A stretch of 19,631 nt of DNA from Allopontixanthobacter sp034376665 (GTDB lineage Bacteria > Pseudomonadota > Alphaproteobacteria > Sphingomonadales > Sphingomonadaceae): positions 1 to 19,631 of the forward strand of contig NZ_JAXMJI010000111.1 of assembly GCF_034376665.1 (NCBI RefSeq), written 5' to 3'. Numbering within the stretch: position 1 is the stretch's first letter; every line of letters starts with the position of its first letter. The notes under the pieces were generated by a model. It did no database searches and had not been told where the DNA came from. It was given only the letters and a program-made list of their open reading frames with translations. Positions 1 through 8,073 of the stretch are shown here, in pieces. Position numbers and translations under genes: made by a program.

Positions 1-1652
1 TCCAGCCCCATGGCGCCCAGAGCAGCGACCGCTAGTCCGGCGTCCGAGCGTAACCGGTCGGCGAAGGCAATCGGAACGCTCCGGTCGCCGATGCGCAGGC
101 TAACCTGCGGGCAATCAGCGGTAACTTCCGCCCGCTCGAGCGCGACCTCCACACCTTCGTACAGACCGGTAACGCCGATCCCGCCCGTTTCGCGAATTTC
201 CGCAACGGCGGCAGGTTTGAACCCGGCTGCGGTGAGCGAACGGGCAAGGCCGACGCTGAGCGGGTGGCGGCTCGTCTGCGCCAGGGCGAGCGCAATTTCA
301 GGGTCGCCCCGCCCGAGACTGGTAATCTCTGCACGCAGATCGCCCAGCGTGAGGGTTCCGGTCTTGTCGAAGATCACCGCATCGACTTCTGCCAGCCGTT
401 CCAGCGCGCTCCCGTCCTTGACCAGCAGTCCGCGGCGAATGAGCGCGCCCGATGCAACCACTTGCGCGGCGGGGACGGCGAGGCCCATGGCGCAGGGGCA
501 GGTGATGATCAGCACCGCTATGGCAATGACCAGCGACTGGTGCCATCCGGCCCCTGCAATCATCCAGCCGACAAAGGCCAGCAGAGCGAGCGAATGCACA
601 GCGGGCGCGTAGAGGCGGGAAGCGCGGTCGGCGATCCGGACATAGCGGCTGCGCGACTGGCCAGCCTCGTCCATCAGCCGGGCAATCTCCGCCAGCGCGG
701 TATCGCTGCCGGTCTGGGTAATGCGAACCTCGATCGGCTCCATCAGATTGACCGTGCCGGCGTGAACGAGGTCGCCCGTTACCACCTGTTCAGGCGTGCT
801 TTCGCCGGTCAGCATGGCGTTGTCGATCGTGCCGCAGCGGCTTTCCAGCACCCCGTCCGCCGCCAGCGCTTCTCCGGCGGCGACCAGCATCAGCATACCT
901 GGCTGCAAATCTTCCGCTTTCAGCCGAAGGATCGAACCGTCCGCCTGCACCACACCGGCGCTCCGGCCCATGCGGCCAAGCAAGGCCCCGATGCCCGCGC
1001 GGGTCCGGTTGCGCATTGCCGCATCCAGCGCACGGCCCGCCAGCAGGAAGAACAGCAGCATCACCGCACTGTCGAAATAGGCATGTTCGCCGCCGATGAA
1101 TGTCTCGTAAAGGCTGAGCCCGCCCGCCAGCAGCACGCCGATGGAGATTGGCACGTCCATATTGGTCCGGCGATAGCGCAGCGCCATGGCGGCAGACGCG
1201 AAGAACGGCCGCCCGGAATAAAGAATCACCGGCACGCCGATCAGGGCCGATAGCCAATGGAACAACTCGCGCGTCACTCCGTTCGCGCCCGACCAGACGC
1301 TGACCGACAGCAGCATGATGTTCATCATCCCGAACCCCGCCACCGCCAGCGCGCGCAGCAGGGTCCGGCTTTCGCGGCCATCCTGCGCCAGCGAGTTCGC
1401 TGCCACGGCCTGCGCTTCGAAGCCCAGTTGGCGCAGCTCCTCGACCAGCGCCTCTTCCGTCAGACGCGCGTCATGGCTGACCGCTACGCGCCGGGCGGAG
1501 AAATTCACCCGCGCGCTCGCCACCCCCTCCACCCCGCCAAGGCCGCGTTCGATTTTGGCGATGCAGCCCGCACAGCGCATTCCGGGCACGGTCAGCCGGG
1601 TATCGGCCAGCGGCATGGAACCAGCGGGTTCGAGGCTTGCGGGAGCGTTCAT
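1..1652 (-). CDS. ccoI: CcoI/FixI copper-translocating P-type ATPase, C-terminus cut by window edge
   Basis: A reading frame is open on the minus strand from an ATG at 1652 to the left edge (550 codons visible). It encodes a P1B-type ATPase, the inner-membrane copper pump that supports assembly of cbb3 oxidase. Visible motifs in order: an N-terminal heavy-metal-associated domain with GMRCAGC (C27, C30), several membrane segments, the actuator loop LTGES, the membrane metal site TCPCAMG (C385-P-C387), the phosphorylation motif DKTGTLT (D429), and the SRHPLS motif shortly after it. The C-terminal ATP-binding hinge and last helices lie outside the window. Its ATG overlaps the TGA of ccoH (ATGA), so it is translationally coupled to the rest of the cco operon. 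CPC places it among Cu-type pumps; position next to ccoGH identifies it as CcoI rather than a general CopA. ccoS would be expected further left but cannot be seen. Confidence 0.96.
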   Translation of the reverse strand, partial: MNAPASLEPAGSMPLADTRLTVPGMRCAGCIAKIERGLGGVEGVASARVNFSARRVAVSHDARLTEEALVEELRQLGFEAQAVAANSLAQDGRESRTLLRALAVAGFGMMNIMLLSVSVWSGANGVTRELFHWLSALIGVPVILYSGRPFFASAAMALRYRRTNMDVPISIGVLLAGGLSLYETFIGGEHAYFDSAVMLLFFLLAGRALDAAMRNRTRAGIGALLGRMGRSAGVVQADGSILRLKAEDLQPGMLMLVAAGEALAADGVLESRCGTIDNAMLTGESTPEQVVTGDLVHAGTVNLMEPIEVRITQTGSDTALAEIARLMDEAGQSRSRYVRIADRASRLYAPAVHSLALLAFVGWMIAGAGWHQSLVIAIAVLIITCPCAMGLAVPAAQVVASGALIRRGLLVKDGSALERLAEVDAVIFDKTGTLTLGDLRAEITSLGRGDPEIALALAQTSRHPLSVGLARSLTAAGFKPAAVAEIRETGGIGVTGLYEGVEVALERAEVTADCPQVSLRIGDRSVPIAFADRLRSDAGLAVAALGAMGL

Positions 1653-2095
1653 TCGATGCGCACTTCCCCGGTCCAGCGATCGTCCTGCGTGAGTATCGCG
1701 ATCCGGGCGATCCACCGGCCGGAGGGCACCGACGCTGACGAGACATATTCGCCCGGCGCTGCGGAATTGAAGTCCAGATCAAGCGTTTCCGGCTTGCCCA
1801 AAGGACGGCGGAATCGCGCCGAAACATCCGCCCCGGCCGGAACGCCCGCGGTCACGATCCGAACGTTTCCGTCGGCCTGCCGCACTGCCTGCGCAGACCA
1901 GCCGAGCTGTTCCTGCTCCCGCGCGGCGCTCAGCCAGCCGTTGAACTTCTGGCTCGCGACATAGGAGTTTTCGACCACCACGCCGCCGAACCCGCGGACC
2001 GCCAGCGTCGCCATGAAGAAATTGACCCCGATGACCACGCCGAACCCGCAGATCATGACGGCCCACATATGCCGTCCGGTAAAGGGCTTGCTCAT
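1649..2095 (-). CDS. ccoH: FixH/CcoH cbb3 oxidase assembly protein
   Basis: A 148-residue FixH-family protein. It has one N-terminal membrane segment (about residues 10-32) followed by a periplasmic domain with the conserved Y-V-A-S-Q-x-F-N-x-W pattern (about residues 45-54). The C-terminal part reads like an immunoglobulin-like fold ending in a strand with DDRWTGEVRIE. FixH/CcoH is needed for assembly or stability of cbb3 oxidase and belongs with CcoG and CcoI. The ATG at 2095 has a GGAG ribosome-binding site seven bases upstream and overlaps the TGA of ccoG by 4 nt (ATGA); its own TGA overlaps the ATG of ccoI in the same way. No catalytic residues are expected in this family. The family call rests on the conserved pattern, size and position, which agree. 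Confidence 0.93.
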   Translation of the reverse strand: MSKPFTGRHMWAVMICGFGVVIGVNFFMATLAVRGFGGVVVENSYVASQKFNGWLSAAREQEQLGWSAQAVRQADGNVRIVTAGVPAGADVSARFRRPLGKPETLDLDFNSAAPGEYVSSASVPSGRWIARIAILTQDDRWTGEVRIE

Positions 2096-3570
2096 GGTTC
2101 TTCTCCCGGCGCGGAGAAGCGCGTTTCCACCAAATCCGTCTCCCGCTGTTCGTCCTGCGACGTCAGTAGGAAGGCAAAGTCCTGCGCCGCTGTCTCAGCC
2201 GGCACGATCACATAGGCGCGGACCGTCAGCGTCTGGTCCGCCGGTACCGTAACGATCTGCTTTGGTGCCGCATCGCCGCGCCGGATGGTGTCGGACCACA
2301 TCACCGCCCCGGGCAGGCCCTCGACCGCGATTTCCATATCGCGCGGGCGGCTTTCCATATTGCGCAGCTTGAGCGTGAAGGAATTGCGCACCGAACCGTC
2401 ACTCATCAGCATGAAGGGCGGATTGCGATCGGCCGAGACTGTCAGGTCGGTATGGCTTCGCACCCCGAGCGCGAACAGAAGGCCAAGCCCGATGCTGCCC
2501 CAGATGAGGGTATAGGCGATGGTCCGCGGACGCAGCAGCGTGCGCCACGGCGGGCGCGGCGTTTCGCCCTTCGCCTCGCGTTCGCAATCCTCCAGCGTCG
2601 CATAATCGATCAGACCGCGGGGGCGGCCCACTTCGGCCATTACCTTGTCGCAGGCGTCAATGCACAGCGCGCAGGTGATACATCCGATCTGCGCGCCTTC
2701 GCGGATGTCGATGCCGGTCGGGCAGACCGCAACGCATTGCATGCAGTCGATGCAGTCGCCGAAATCGTCGGGGCTCTTCTGCGCTTTCTTGACGCTGCCG
2801 CGCGGTTCGCCGCGCCAGTCCTTATAGGTGACGATCAGCGATTTTTCGTCGAGCATCGCGGACTGGATTCGCGGCCATGGGCACATGTAAATGCACACCT
2901 GCTCGCGCATGAACCCACCTAGAGTAACCGTGGTCAGGGTCAGGACGGCCACGGTGATATAGGCAATGGGCGCGGCCTGCGCGGTGAAGAAATCGCGCAT
3001 CAGCGTGGGCGCATCGGCGAAATAGAGGATCCAGGCGCCGCCCGTGGCGAACCCGATAATTGCATAGATCGACCATTTGAAGCCGCGCTTGAAAACCTTG
3101 CCCCAGGTCCATGGCGCGGCGTCGAGCCGGATACGGGCGTTGCGGTCCCCATCGACGAAACGGTCGACGTGCTGGAACAGATCGGTCCACACAGTCTGCG
3201 GGCAGGCATATCCGCACCACGCGCGCCCGACCGCGCTGGTTACGAGGAACAGCCCGATCCCGGCCATGATCAGCAGGCCGGCCACGAAATAGAATTCGTG
3301 CGGCCAGATCTCGATGCCGAACATATAGAACCGCCGGTTCGCCATATCGACCAGCACCGCCTGATCGGGCGCGTAAGGACCGCGATCCCAGCGCAGCCAT
3401 GGGGTCGCGTAATAGATGCCGAGCGTGACCAGCATGACGAACCATTTGAACCGGCGGAACGGTCCGTCGATCCGCTTGTTGTGGACCGCAGCACGCGCCT
3501 CGTAGAGCTTTTCTGGCCGCGCTTCGCCGCCCTGGTCGCCGGGGTTAGGCCCGGTGCTAAGGCTGTGCAT
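2092..3570 (-). CDS. ccoG: CcoG (RdxA/FixG) membrane iron-sulfur protein, cbb3 oxidase accessory
   Basis: A 492-residue membrane protein with two ferredoxin-type cysteine sets: C273, C276, C279, C283-P and C297, C300, C303, C307, the pattern of two [4Fe-4S] clusters. Upstream are several membrane helices, one carrying the conserved WCGYACPQTVWTDLF segment, and a further helix follows the clusters. The C-terminal 120 residues form the periplasmic immunoglobulin-like domain typical of CcoG. CcoG proteins are proposed to reduce copper during cbb3 oxidase maturation. The chosen start is the ATG at 3570, inside the end of ccoP (14-nt overlap). An in-frame TTG at 3597 would add nine residues, but its GGAGG lies directly against the start codon, so it is disfavoured. 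The stop overlaps the ATG of ccoH. Confidence 0.95.
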   Translation of the reverse strand: MHSLSTGPNPGDQGGEARPEKLYEARAAVHNKRIDGPFRRFKWFVMLVTLGIYYATPWLRWDRGPYAPDQAVLVDMANRRFYMFGIEIWPHEFYFVAGLLIMAGIGLFLVTSAVGRAWCGYACPQTVWTDLFQHVDRFVDGDRNARIRLDAAPWTWGKVFKRGFKWSIYAIIGFATGGAWILYFADAPTLMRDFFTAQAAPIAYITVAVLTLTTVTLGGFMREQVCIYMCPWPRIQSAMLDEKSLIVTYKDWRGEPRGSVKKAQKSPDDFGDCIDCMQCVAVCPTGIDIREGAQIGCITCALCIDACDKVMAEVGRPRGLIDYATLEDCEREAKGETPRPPWRTLLRPRTIAYTLIWGSIGLGLLFALGVRSHTDLTVSADRNPPFMLMSDGSVRNSFTLKLRNMESRPRDMEIAVEGLPGAVMWSDTIRRGDAAPKQIVTVPADQTLTVRAYVIVPAETAAQDFAFLLTSQDEQRETDLVETRFSAPGEEP

Positions 3571-4468
3571 CGACGTCGATCGCCGGATCCGCGGCAACCT
3601 CCACGAAATCTTCGCCCCCGCCGAGCGAGTGGACGTAGGCGGTCAGCATCCGGATCGTTACCGGATCGAGGCGACCTTCCCACTTGGGCATCACCCCCAT
3701 GCGCGGATTCAGGATCTGGTTCCGCAAATCCTCACGGCTGCTGCCGCGGAGCCAAATTGCATCGTTGAGGCGCGGCGCGCCGAGTTCCCGGCTACCTTCT
3801 CCCGCCGCGCCATGGCAGGCGGCGCAATTGTCCGCGAAAGTCTGCGCACCGACCGGGTTCGCCTGCCCCTTGCCGCTGAGCGACAGGACATGCGTGATCA
3901 GCGCGTCCAGCTGCGCGGGTTCGAACGCCCCGGCAAACGGCGGCATCGTGCTGAACCGGGTTTCGTCGTCCCCCGCCTGGCGGATGCCGTGTACCAGCGT
4001 GAATTCGATCGCGCGCGGATCGCCGCCCCACAACCAGTCATCGTCGTTCAGATTGGGATAGCCGAGCCGCTGGCTGCCCGCTGCGCCGGACCCGTGGCAT
4101 TGGCTGCAATTGACCTTGAACGCGGCCCTTCCGCCGGCAACCGCCTGGGCCATCAGTTCGCTGTCTTCGGGCAGCCGTTCGATCGGCGTGCGGGCGAGTG
4201 CTTCGCGCACGCTCACCTGCGCCAGGTCGGCTGCGGTCACTTCCTCTGCCAACTGCCCGCGGCTGGTCCAGCCGAGCACTCCCTTGGTCCCCTTGTTCAC
4301 GAGCGGCCATGCGGGATAGGCAATGATGTAGCCGACCGAGAAAATGATTGTCAGGTAGAACGTCCACAGCCACCACCGCGGAAGCGGGGTGTTGAGTTCC
4401 TCGATCCCGTCCCATTCGTGACCGACGGTTTCGGTGCCGGTTGGCTCGTCGATGCGCCTATTGGCCAT
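3557..4468 (-). CDS. ccoP: Cytochrome c oxidase cbb3-type subunit III (CcoP), dihaem c
   Basis: A 303-residue dihaem cytochrome c that passes electrons to CcoO and CcoN in the inner-membrane oxidase. An N-terminal stretch (DGIEELNTPLPRWW) leads into one membrane helix (about residues 32-55). Two haem-binding motifs follow, CSQCH (C121, C124, H125) and CAACH (C215, C218, H219), each with a later Met-Pro that can give the axial ligand (MPPFAG and MPKWEG). Two starts compete. ATG at 4468 has AAGGA with an eight-base spacing and is preferred; ATG at 4477 would add three residues but has the same AAGG directly against it. Either start lies inside the end of ccoQ. The length is usual for CcoP. Confidence 0.95.
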   Translation of the reverse strand: MANRRIDEPTGTETVGHEWDGIEELNTPLPRWWLWTFYLTIIFSVGYIIAYPAWPLVNKGTKGVLGWTSRGQLAEEVTAADLAQVSVREALARTPIERLPEDSELMAQAVAGGRAAFKVNCSQCHGSGAAGSQRLGYPNLNDDDWLWGGDPRAIEFTLVHGIRQAGDDETRFSTMPPFAGAFEPAQLDALITHVLSLSGKGQANPVGAQTFADNCAACHGAAGEGSRELGAPRLNDAIWLRGSSREDLRNQILNPRMGVMPKWEGRLDPVTIRMLTAYVHSLGGGEDFVEVAADPAIDVDAQP

Positions 4469-4622
4469 CCTGATCATCCTTGAAAATTGAGTGCGCAGCG
4501 GAATGGTTGTGGTGCTTCGCCCCAGGTCGGAACGGCCAGGCGCACAGCGTCAGAAATACGAACAGCATCGCGACCAGCCCGTAACTGTCGGCGAAATGCC
4601 GCAGGGTTTCGTATGCGGTCAC
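4458..4622 (-). CDS. ccoQ: CcoQ, small cbb3 oxidase subunit IV
   Basis: A short gene of 54 codons plus TAG, read directly from the sequence between ccoO and ccoP. The protein begins (f)MTAYETLRHFADSYGL, continues into a single membrane helix (about residues 14-30, ending CAWPFRPG), and ends with a His- and Asp-rich cytoplasmic tail. This is the usual shape of CcoQ/FixQ, a single-pass subunit that stabilises the interaction of CcoP with CcoNO. The GTG start at 4622 overlaps the TGA of ccoO (GTGA). The 3' end overlaps the ccoP start by 11 nt. Automated calling with a 60-codon cutoff misses it. Position between ccoO and ccoP makes the call secure in spite of the short length. Confidence 0.92.
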   Translation of the reverse strand: MTAYETLRHFADSYGLVAMLFVFLTLCAWPFRPGAKHHNHSAAHSIFKDDQDGQ

Positions 4623-5386
4623 CGGCCTTTCTCCTGCGCCAGTTCCTCCTGCGCCGCCGCGCTGCCGAAATCGACCAGTGTGCCGAGCATCTGGAGATAG
4701 GCCACCAGCGCATCCATTTCGGTAATGCGCGCCGGGTCACCGTCGAAATCGCGGACCTGGACCTTGGGGTAGCGCTCCTGGAATTCGGCCACATCGCCCG
4801 CCGCGTCGGGATCCGCCTGAAGCTGGATGTCACCCGCCGCCAGTTCGATGTCCCGGTCGGAATAAGGCACCCCGACCCGGCGCAACGCAGTCAGCTGAGC
4901 GGAAGCATCGGGAACCTCTAGTTCGGTTTCAGCTAGGAAACTGTATTGCGGCATCACGCTTTCCGGCACCACGCTCTGCGGATCGCGGAGGTGCTGTACG
5001 TGCCATTCATCCGAATAGCGGCCACCTGCCCGGGCGAGGTCCGGCCCAGTGCGCTTCGACCCCCATTGGAAGGGATGGTCATACATGCTTTCGGCGGCGA
5101 GGCTGTAATGGCCATAGCGTTCCACCTCGTCGCGGAAGGGGCGGATCATCTGGCTGTGGCAGGAATAGCAGCCTTCGCGCACATAGATGTCGCGCCCGGC
5201 CTGTTCCAGCGGAGTATAGGGGCGCATCCCCTCCACTTCCTCGATCGTATTGTCGATCCAGAACAGCGGCGCGATTTCTACGAGGCCGCCGATGGCGACG
5301 GTCACAAAGGTCGCCGCGGCCAGCAGCGTGATGTTGCGCTCCAGCTTCTTGTGGCCTGCAAATGGCTCTTTGACGGGATTGGTCAT
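4619..5386 (-). CDS. ccoO: Cytochrome c oxidase cbb3-type subunit II (CcoO), monohaem c
   Basis: A 255-residue membrane-anchored cytochrome c. One membrane helix spans about residues 19-42. The haem motif is CYSCH (C73, C76, H77), inside the CcoO hallmark EGCYSCHSQMIRPF; VPESVMPQY supplies the likely axial Met (M145). CcoO takes electrons from CcoP and delivers them to the haem b of CcoN. The ATG at 5386 is preceded by GAGGG at seven bases, and the stop of ccoN lies 11 nt upstream. Its TGA overlaps the GTG of ccoQ. Length and motifs are typical of the family. Confidence 0.97.
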   Translation of the reverse strand: MTNPVKEPFAGHKKLERNITLLAAATFVTVAIGGLVEIAPLFWIDNTIEEVEGMRPYTPLEQAGRDIYVREGCYSCHSQMIRPFRDEVERYGHYSLAAESMYDHPFQWGSKRTGPDLARAGGRYSDEWHVQHLRDPQSVVPESVMPQYSFLAETELEVPDASAQLTALRRVGVPYSDRDIELAAGDIQLQADPDAAGDVAEFQERYPKVQVRDFDGDPARITEMDALVAYLQMLGTLVDFGSAAAQEELAQEKGR

Positions 5387-5397
5387 GGCTGCGCCCT

Positions 5398-7074
5398 CTA
5401 TTCGGCCGGAACGGTGCTGGGGATGGGCTGGACGATCGGACGATCGGCATCCGGATCGTGGGGTGCGTCGGTCATCGGCGCTTCGTCGCGCAGATGGCCC
5501 GCCACGGTCATCCAGAAATTATACGCCATGATGACCCCGCCGCCGAGATACAGGAGGCCGCCAAACGCGCGCATGATGTACATCGGGTGGAGCGCGGCGA
5601 CGGTGTCGGCAAAGCTGTTCACCAGATAGCCGTCCACGCCATATTCGCGCCACATCAGGCCCTGCGTGATCCCGGCGACCCACATGCTGGAGGCGTAGAA
5701 AACGATCCCGATGGTCGCCAGCCAGAAATGCCAGTTGATCATCCGCAGCGAATACATCCGTTCCCGCTTCCACAGGCGCGGCACCAGAAAATAGACGCAG
5801 GCAAAGGTGATCATGCCGTTCCAGCCAAGCGCGCCGGAATGCACATGGCCGATGGTCCAGTCGGTATAATGCGACAGGCTGTTGACGCTCTTGATCGACA
5901 GCATCGGCCCTTCGAAGGTGCTCATGCCGTAGAACGCCAGCGCCATCACCATCATCCGGATGATTGGATCGGTGCGGACCTTGTCCCACGCGCCGTTCAG
6001 CGTCATCAGCCCGTTGATCATGCCGCCCCAGCTGGGCATCCACAGCATGACGGAAAACACCATCCCCAGCGTCTGCGCCCAGTCGGGCAGCGCGGTGTAA
6101 TGCAGATGGTGCGGTCCGGCCCAGATATAGAGGAAGATCAGCGACCAGAAGTGGATGATCGACAGGCGGTAACTATAGATCGGGCGGTTCGCCTGCTTGG
6201 GGACAAAGTAATACATCATCGCCAGGAAGCCCGCGGTCAGGAAGAAGCCCACCGCATTATGGCCGTACCACCACTGCGTCAGCGCGTCCTGCACCCCGGA
6301 AAAGGCGCTGTAGCTGCGCGAACCCAGAAAGCTGATCGGCACCGCCAGATTGTTGACGATATGCAGCATCGCGATCGTCAGGATGAAGGCGAGATAGAAC
6401 CAGTTGGCGACATAGATATGCGGTTCGTGCCGACGCACCAGCGTACCGATGAAAACTACGGCATAGGCCACCCACACGATGGTCAGCCACAGATCGACAT
6501 ACCATTCCGGTTCGGCGTATTCCTTGGACTGGGTAATCCCCAGCAGGTACCCGCTGGCGGCCAGCACGATGAACATCTGGTAGCCCCAGAACACGAACCG
6601 GGCGAGGCTGGGAAACGCCAGCTGGGTCCGGCAAGTGCGCTGCACGACATAGAAACTCGTGGCGATCAGCGCGTTGCCGCCGAACGCGAAGATTACCGCG
6701 CTGGTATGCAGCGGCCTTACCCGGCCGAAATTCAGATAGGGTTCGAAGTTGAGCTGCGGAAAAGCAAGCTGCAAAGCGATGAACAGCCCGGCGAGGAAGC
6801 CGGCCATGCCCCAGAACATGGTCGCGATCACGCCCCAGCGGATGACATCGTCATCGTAGAGCGAGGGACCTTCGGGCATCCGGAAGAATCCTTGCGCCTT
6901 GCTCAGGGGATCAAAGCGCATGGCGCTCGTCACCATGAAGGCAAAGGCCACCACCGCGACAATCGTGGCATGCGCCGCGAAGCCCCAGTCGGCCGCTGTC
7001 GCAATGACGATTACCGACAGGAGGAATACCCCCAACCACAGGCCTGTGCGGCCAAGTGCAGCTTCCGCGCGCAT
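5398..7074 (-). CDS. ccoN: Cytochrome c oxidase cbb3-type subunit I (CcoN), catalytic
   Basis: The 558-residue catalytic haem-copper subunit, which reduces O2 to water and pumps protons in the inner membrane. The expected ligands are all visible: H123 (RPLHTS, low-spin haem b), H272 (WWYGHN) with H322-H323 (AGPHHLHY) for CuB, Y316 six residues before the His pair (the residue cross-linked to the CuB His in cbb3 enzymes), and H410 and H412 (GHVHSG) for haem b3 and haem b. Spacing between these residues closely follows the structurally known Pseudomonas stutzeri enzyme. The N-terminus is about 65 residues longer than that protein and carries two extra predicted helices (about residues 11-30 and 36-52), a form I recall from other cbb3 subunits. 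Start: ATG at 7074 with GGAG seven bases upstream. It is the first gene of the operon, behind a perfect FNR box. Confidence 0.98.
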   Translation of the reverse strand: MRAEAALGRTGLWLGVFLLSVIVIATAADWGFAAHATIVAVVAFAFMVTSAMRFDPLSKAQGFFRMPEGPSLYDDDVIRWGVIATMFWGMAGFLAGLFIALQLAFPQLNFEPYLNFGRVRPLHTSAVIFAFGGNALIATSFYVVQRTCRTQLAFPSLARFVFWGYQMFIVLAASGYLLGITQSKEYAEPEWYVDLWLTIVWVAYAVVFIGTLVRRHEPHIYVANWFYLAFILTIAMLHIVNNLAVPISFLGSRSYSAFSGVQDALTQWWYGHNAVGFFLTAGFLAMMYYFVPKQANRPIYSYRLSIIHFWSLIFLYIWAGPHHLHYTALPDWAQTLGMVFSVMLWMPSWGGMINGLMTLNGAWDKVRTDPIIRMMVMALAFYGMSTFEGPMLSIKSVNSLSHYTDWTIGHVHSGALGWNGMITFACVYFLVPRLWKRERMYSLRMINWHFWLATIGIVFYASSMWVAGITQGLMWREYGVDGYLVNSFADTVAALHPMYIMRAFGGLLYLGGGVIMAYNFWMTVAGHLRDEAPMTDAPHDPDADRPIVQPIPSTVPAE

Positions 7075-7125
7075 TATAATCTCCGTCCGTTTGCGGTGCT
7101 CTATGGTGCACTGCGGGAGGCCGCT

Positions 7126-7139
7126 TTGATCCAGATCAA
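7126..7139. promoter_or_regulatory. FNR/FnrL box upstream of ccoN
   Basis: TTGAT-CCAG-ATCAA is a perfect match to the FNR/Anr/FixK half-sites (TTGAT-N4-ATCAA). Its centre lies about 58 nt upstream of the ccoN ATG. On the minus strand a weak -10-like hexamer, CATAGA (7105-7100), would place transcription start near 7093, about 40 nt from the box centre, the geometry of a class II FNR-activated promoter. The FnrL gene lies about 1 kb away. Confidence 0.85.
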
Positions 7140-7249
7140 GAAGCTAAAAGATACCTAATGATGCAAAGGATCAACCGAGGGATCTCCAGGCTAAGCGCGC
7201 CGCACAGGTCTTATTTTTTCAAATATTATACCGCAATGCAGCGAATTTG

Positions 7250-7263
7250 TTGATCTGCGTCAA
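7250..7263. promoter_or_regulatory. FNR/FixK-like box upstream of the ompW-type gene
   Basis: TTGAT-CTGC-GTCAA matches the FNR/FixK consensus with only the accepted A-to-G change in the second half-site. The centre lies about 98 nt upstream of the chosen ompW start at 7355 and about 124 nt from the ccoN box. A weak -10-like CAATAG at 7286-7291 would give a start near 7298, again close to the -41.5 class II spacing for the plus strand. The whole 7075-7354 spacer is a divergent regulatory region with an A+T-rich stretch at 7210-7231. Confidence 0.7.
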
Positions 7264-7354
7264 TGATCCCCTGCGAGTGTGCCGTCAATAGCTGGCGCGC
7301 AACGCAAGAAACCTGGGCCATATGTGGTGGCCACTGCGTTGCCGGGAAAATGGA

Positions 7355-8029
7355 ATGAAACTGCTGCATACTGTCTGTCTGTTCGCCTTGGGATCGCTTG
7401 CCGCATCGGGCACCGCGATGGCGCAGGACCGCGCCGGATCGGTCCAGGTCAAGGCGTTTGCCACCGCCGTATTGCCGGACGGGGAAATCACGAAATTCGA
7501 GACTGATCTTGTCGGTCTGCCGACGAACACCCAGACGAAAGCCAACGACAATGTCGTTCCCACGGTTGCAATCGAGTATTTCCTGACCAACAATTTTTCG
7601 GTCGAAACGATCTGCTGCTTGACCCAGCATGATGTCGATGGAACCACCGGGCTACCGGGCGCGGAGCTGGTTTCCGACGCGAAGCTCATTCCTGCGACAT
7701 TCACCGCGAAATACCATTTCGACCTCGGCGCGATCAAACCCTATGTCGGGGCGGGCGCAGCTTATTTCATCTTCATCGATGAACAGCGCGGCGCGGCCAC
7801 CATCCCCCTCGGCGTGACCGATTTCGATCTTTCGGACGAATTTGGCCTGGTTCTGCAGGCCGGTGCGGATTTGCCCCTCAACGACCGCGGTCTCAGCCTC
7901 AGCGTCGATGCGAAACGCTATTTCATCGATACGACCGCACGCTGGTTCGCCGGGGATACGGTTGCGATCCAGACCGAACACCGGCTCGATCCCTGGGTGC
8001 TCAGCGCGGGCCTGGCCTACCAGTTCTGA
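7355..8029 (+). CDS. ompW: OmpW-family outer membrane beta-barrel protein
   Basis: A 224-residue outer membrane protein. The signal peptide is MKLLHTVCLFALGSLAASG, with probable cleavage after AMA and before QD (residue 24). The C-terminal half carries OmpW hallmarks: IKPYVGAGAAYFIF, a DTTA strand, LDPWVLSAGLAYQF, and a terminal Phe, the usual barrel end. OmpW forms a small 8-stranded barrel with a hydrophobic channel; in enterobacteria it is induced on anaerobic shift by FNR. The start at 7355 is preferred because GGGA lies seven bases upstream and the signal peptide begins there; an upstream in-frame ATG at 7322 would add 11 poorly fitting residues. It stands between an FNR-like box and the FnrL gene, which fits oxygen control. 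Its substrate cannot be told from sequence. Confidence 0.9.
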   Translation: MKLLHTVCLFALGSLAASGTAMAQDRAGSVQVKAFATAVLPDGEITKFETDLVGLPTNTQTKANDNVVPTVAIEYFLTNNFSVETICCLTQHDVDGTTGLPGAELVSDAKLIPATFTAKYHFDLGAIKPYVGAGAAYFIFIDEQRGAATIPLGVTDFDLSDEFGLVLQAGADLPLNDRGLSLSVDAKRYFIDTTARWFAGDTVAIQTEHRLDPWVLSAGLAYQF

Positions 8030-8053
8030 CGCGTTTCAAAGCCATGATGCCGC

Positions 8054-8073
8054 GGCGGGCCTTGCGGCCCGCC
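8054..8073. terminator. GC-rich hairpin between convergent ompW and fnrL
   Basis: A perfect 8-bp stem, GGCGGGCC and GGCCCGCC, encloses a 4-nt loop (TTGC). It sits 24 nt after the ompW stop and touches the TAG stop of the convergent fnrL gene. There is no T-run on either side, so it is either a weak bidirectional terminator or a 3'-end stabilising hairpin. Confidence 0.5.

Noticed and set aside
264..1253. A 329-codon plus-strand open frame at the left edge
   Set aside because: Antisense of ccoI, whose CPC and DKTGT motifs are unambiguous on the minus strand.
3554..4483. A 309-codon plus-strand open frame
   Set aside because: Antisense of ccoP, which has two CXXCH motifs in the opposite strand.
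7071..7080. TATAAT on the plus strand at the ccoN start as a promoter
   Set aside because: It falls on the ccoN start codon and spacer, lacks a -35 partner, and would drive nothing sensible on the plus strand before the FNR-like box.
5458..7158. A 566-codon open frame on the plus strand opposite ccoN
   Set aside because: It is the antisense of a gene with all cbb3 ligands; the translated product is His-, Gln- and Arg-rich without domain features and would run through the ccoN promoter.
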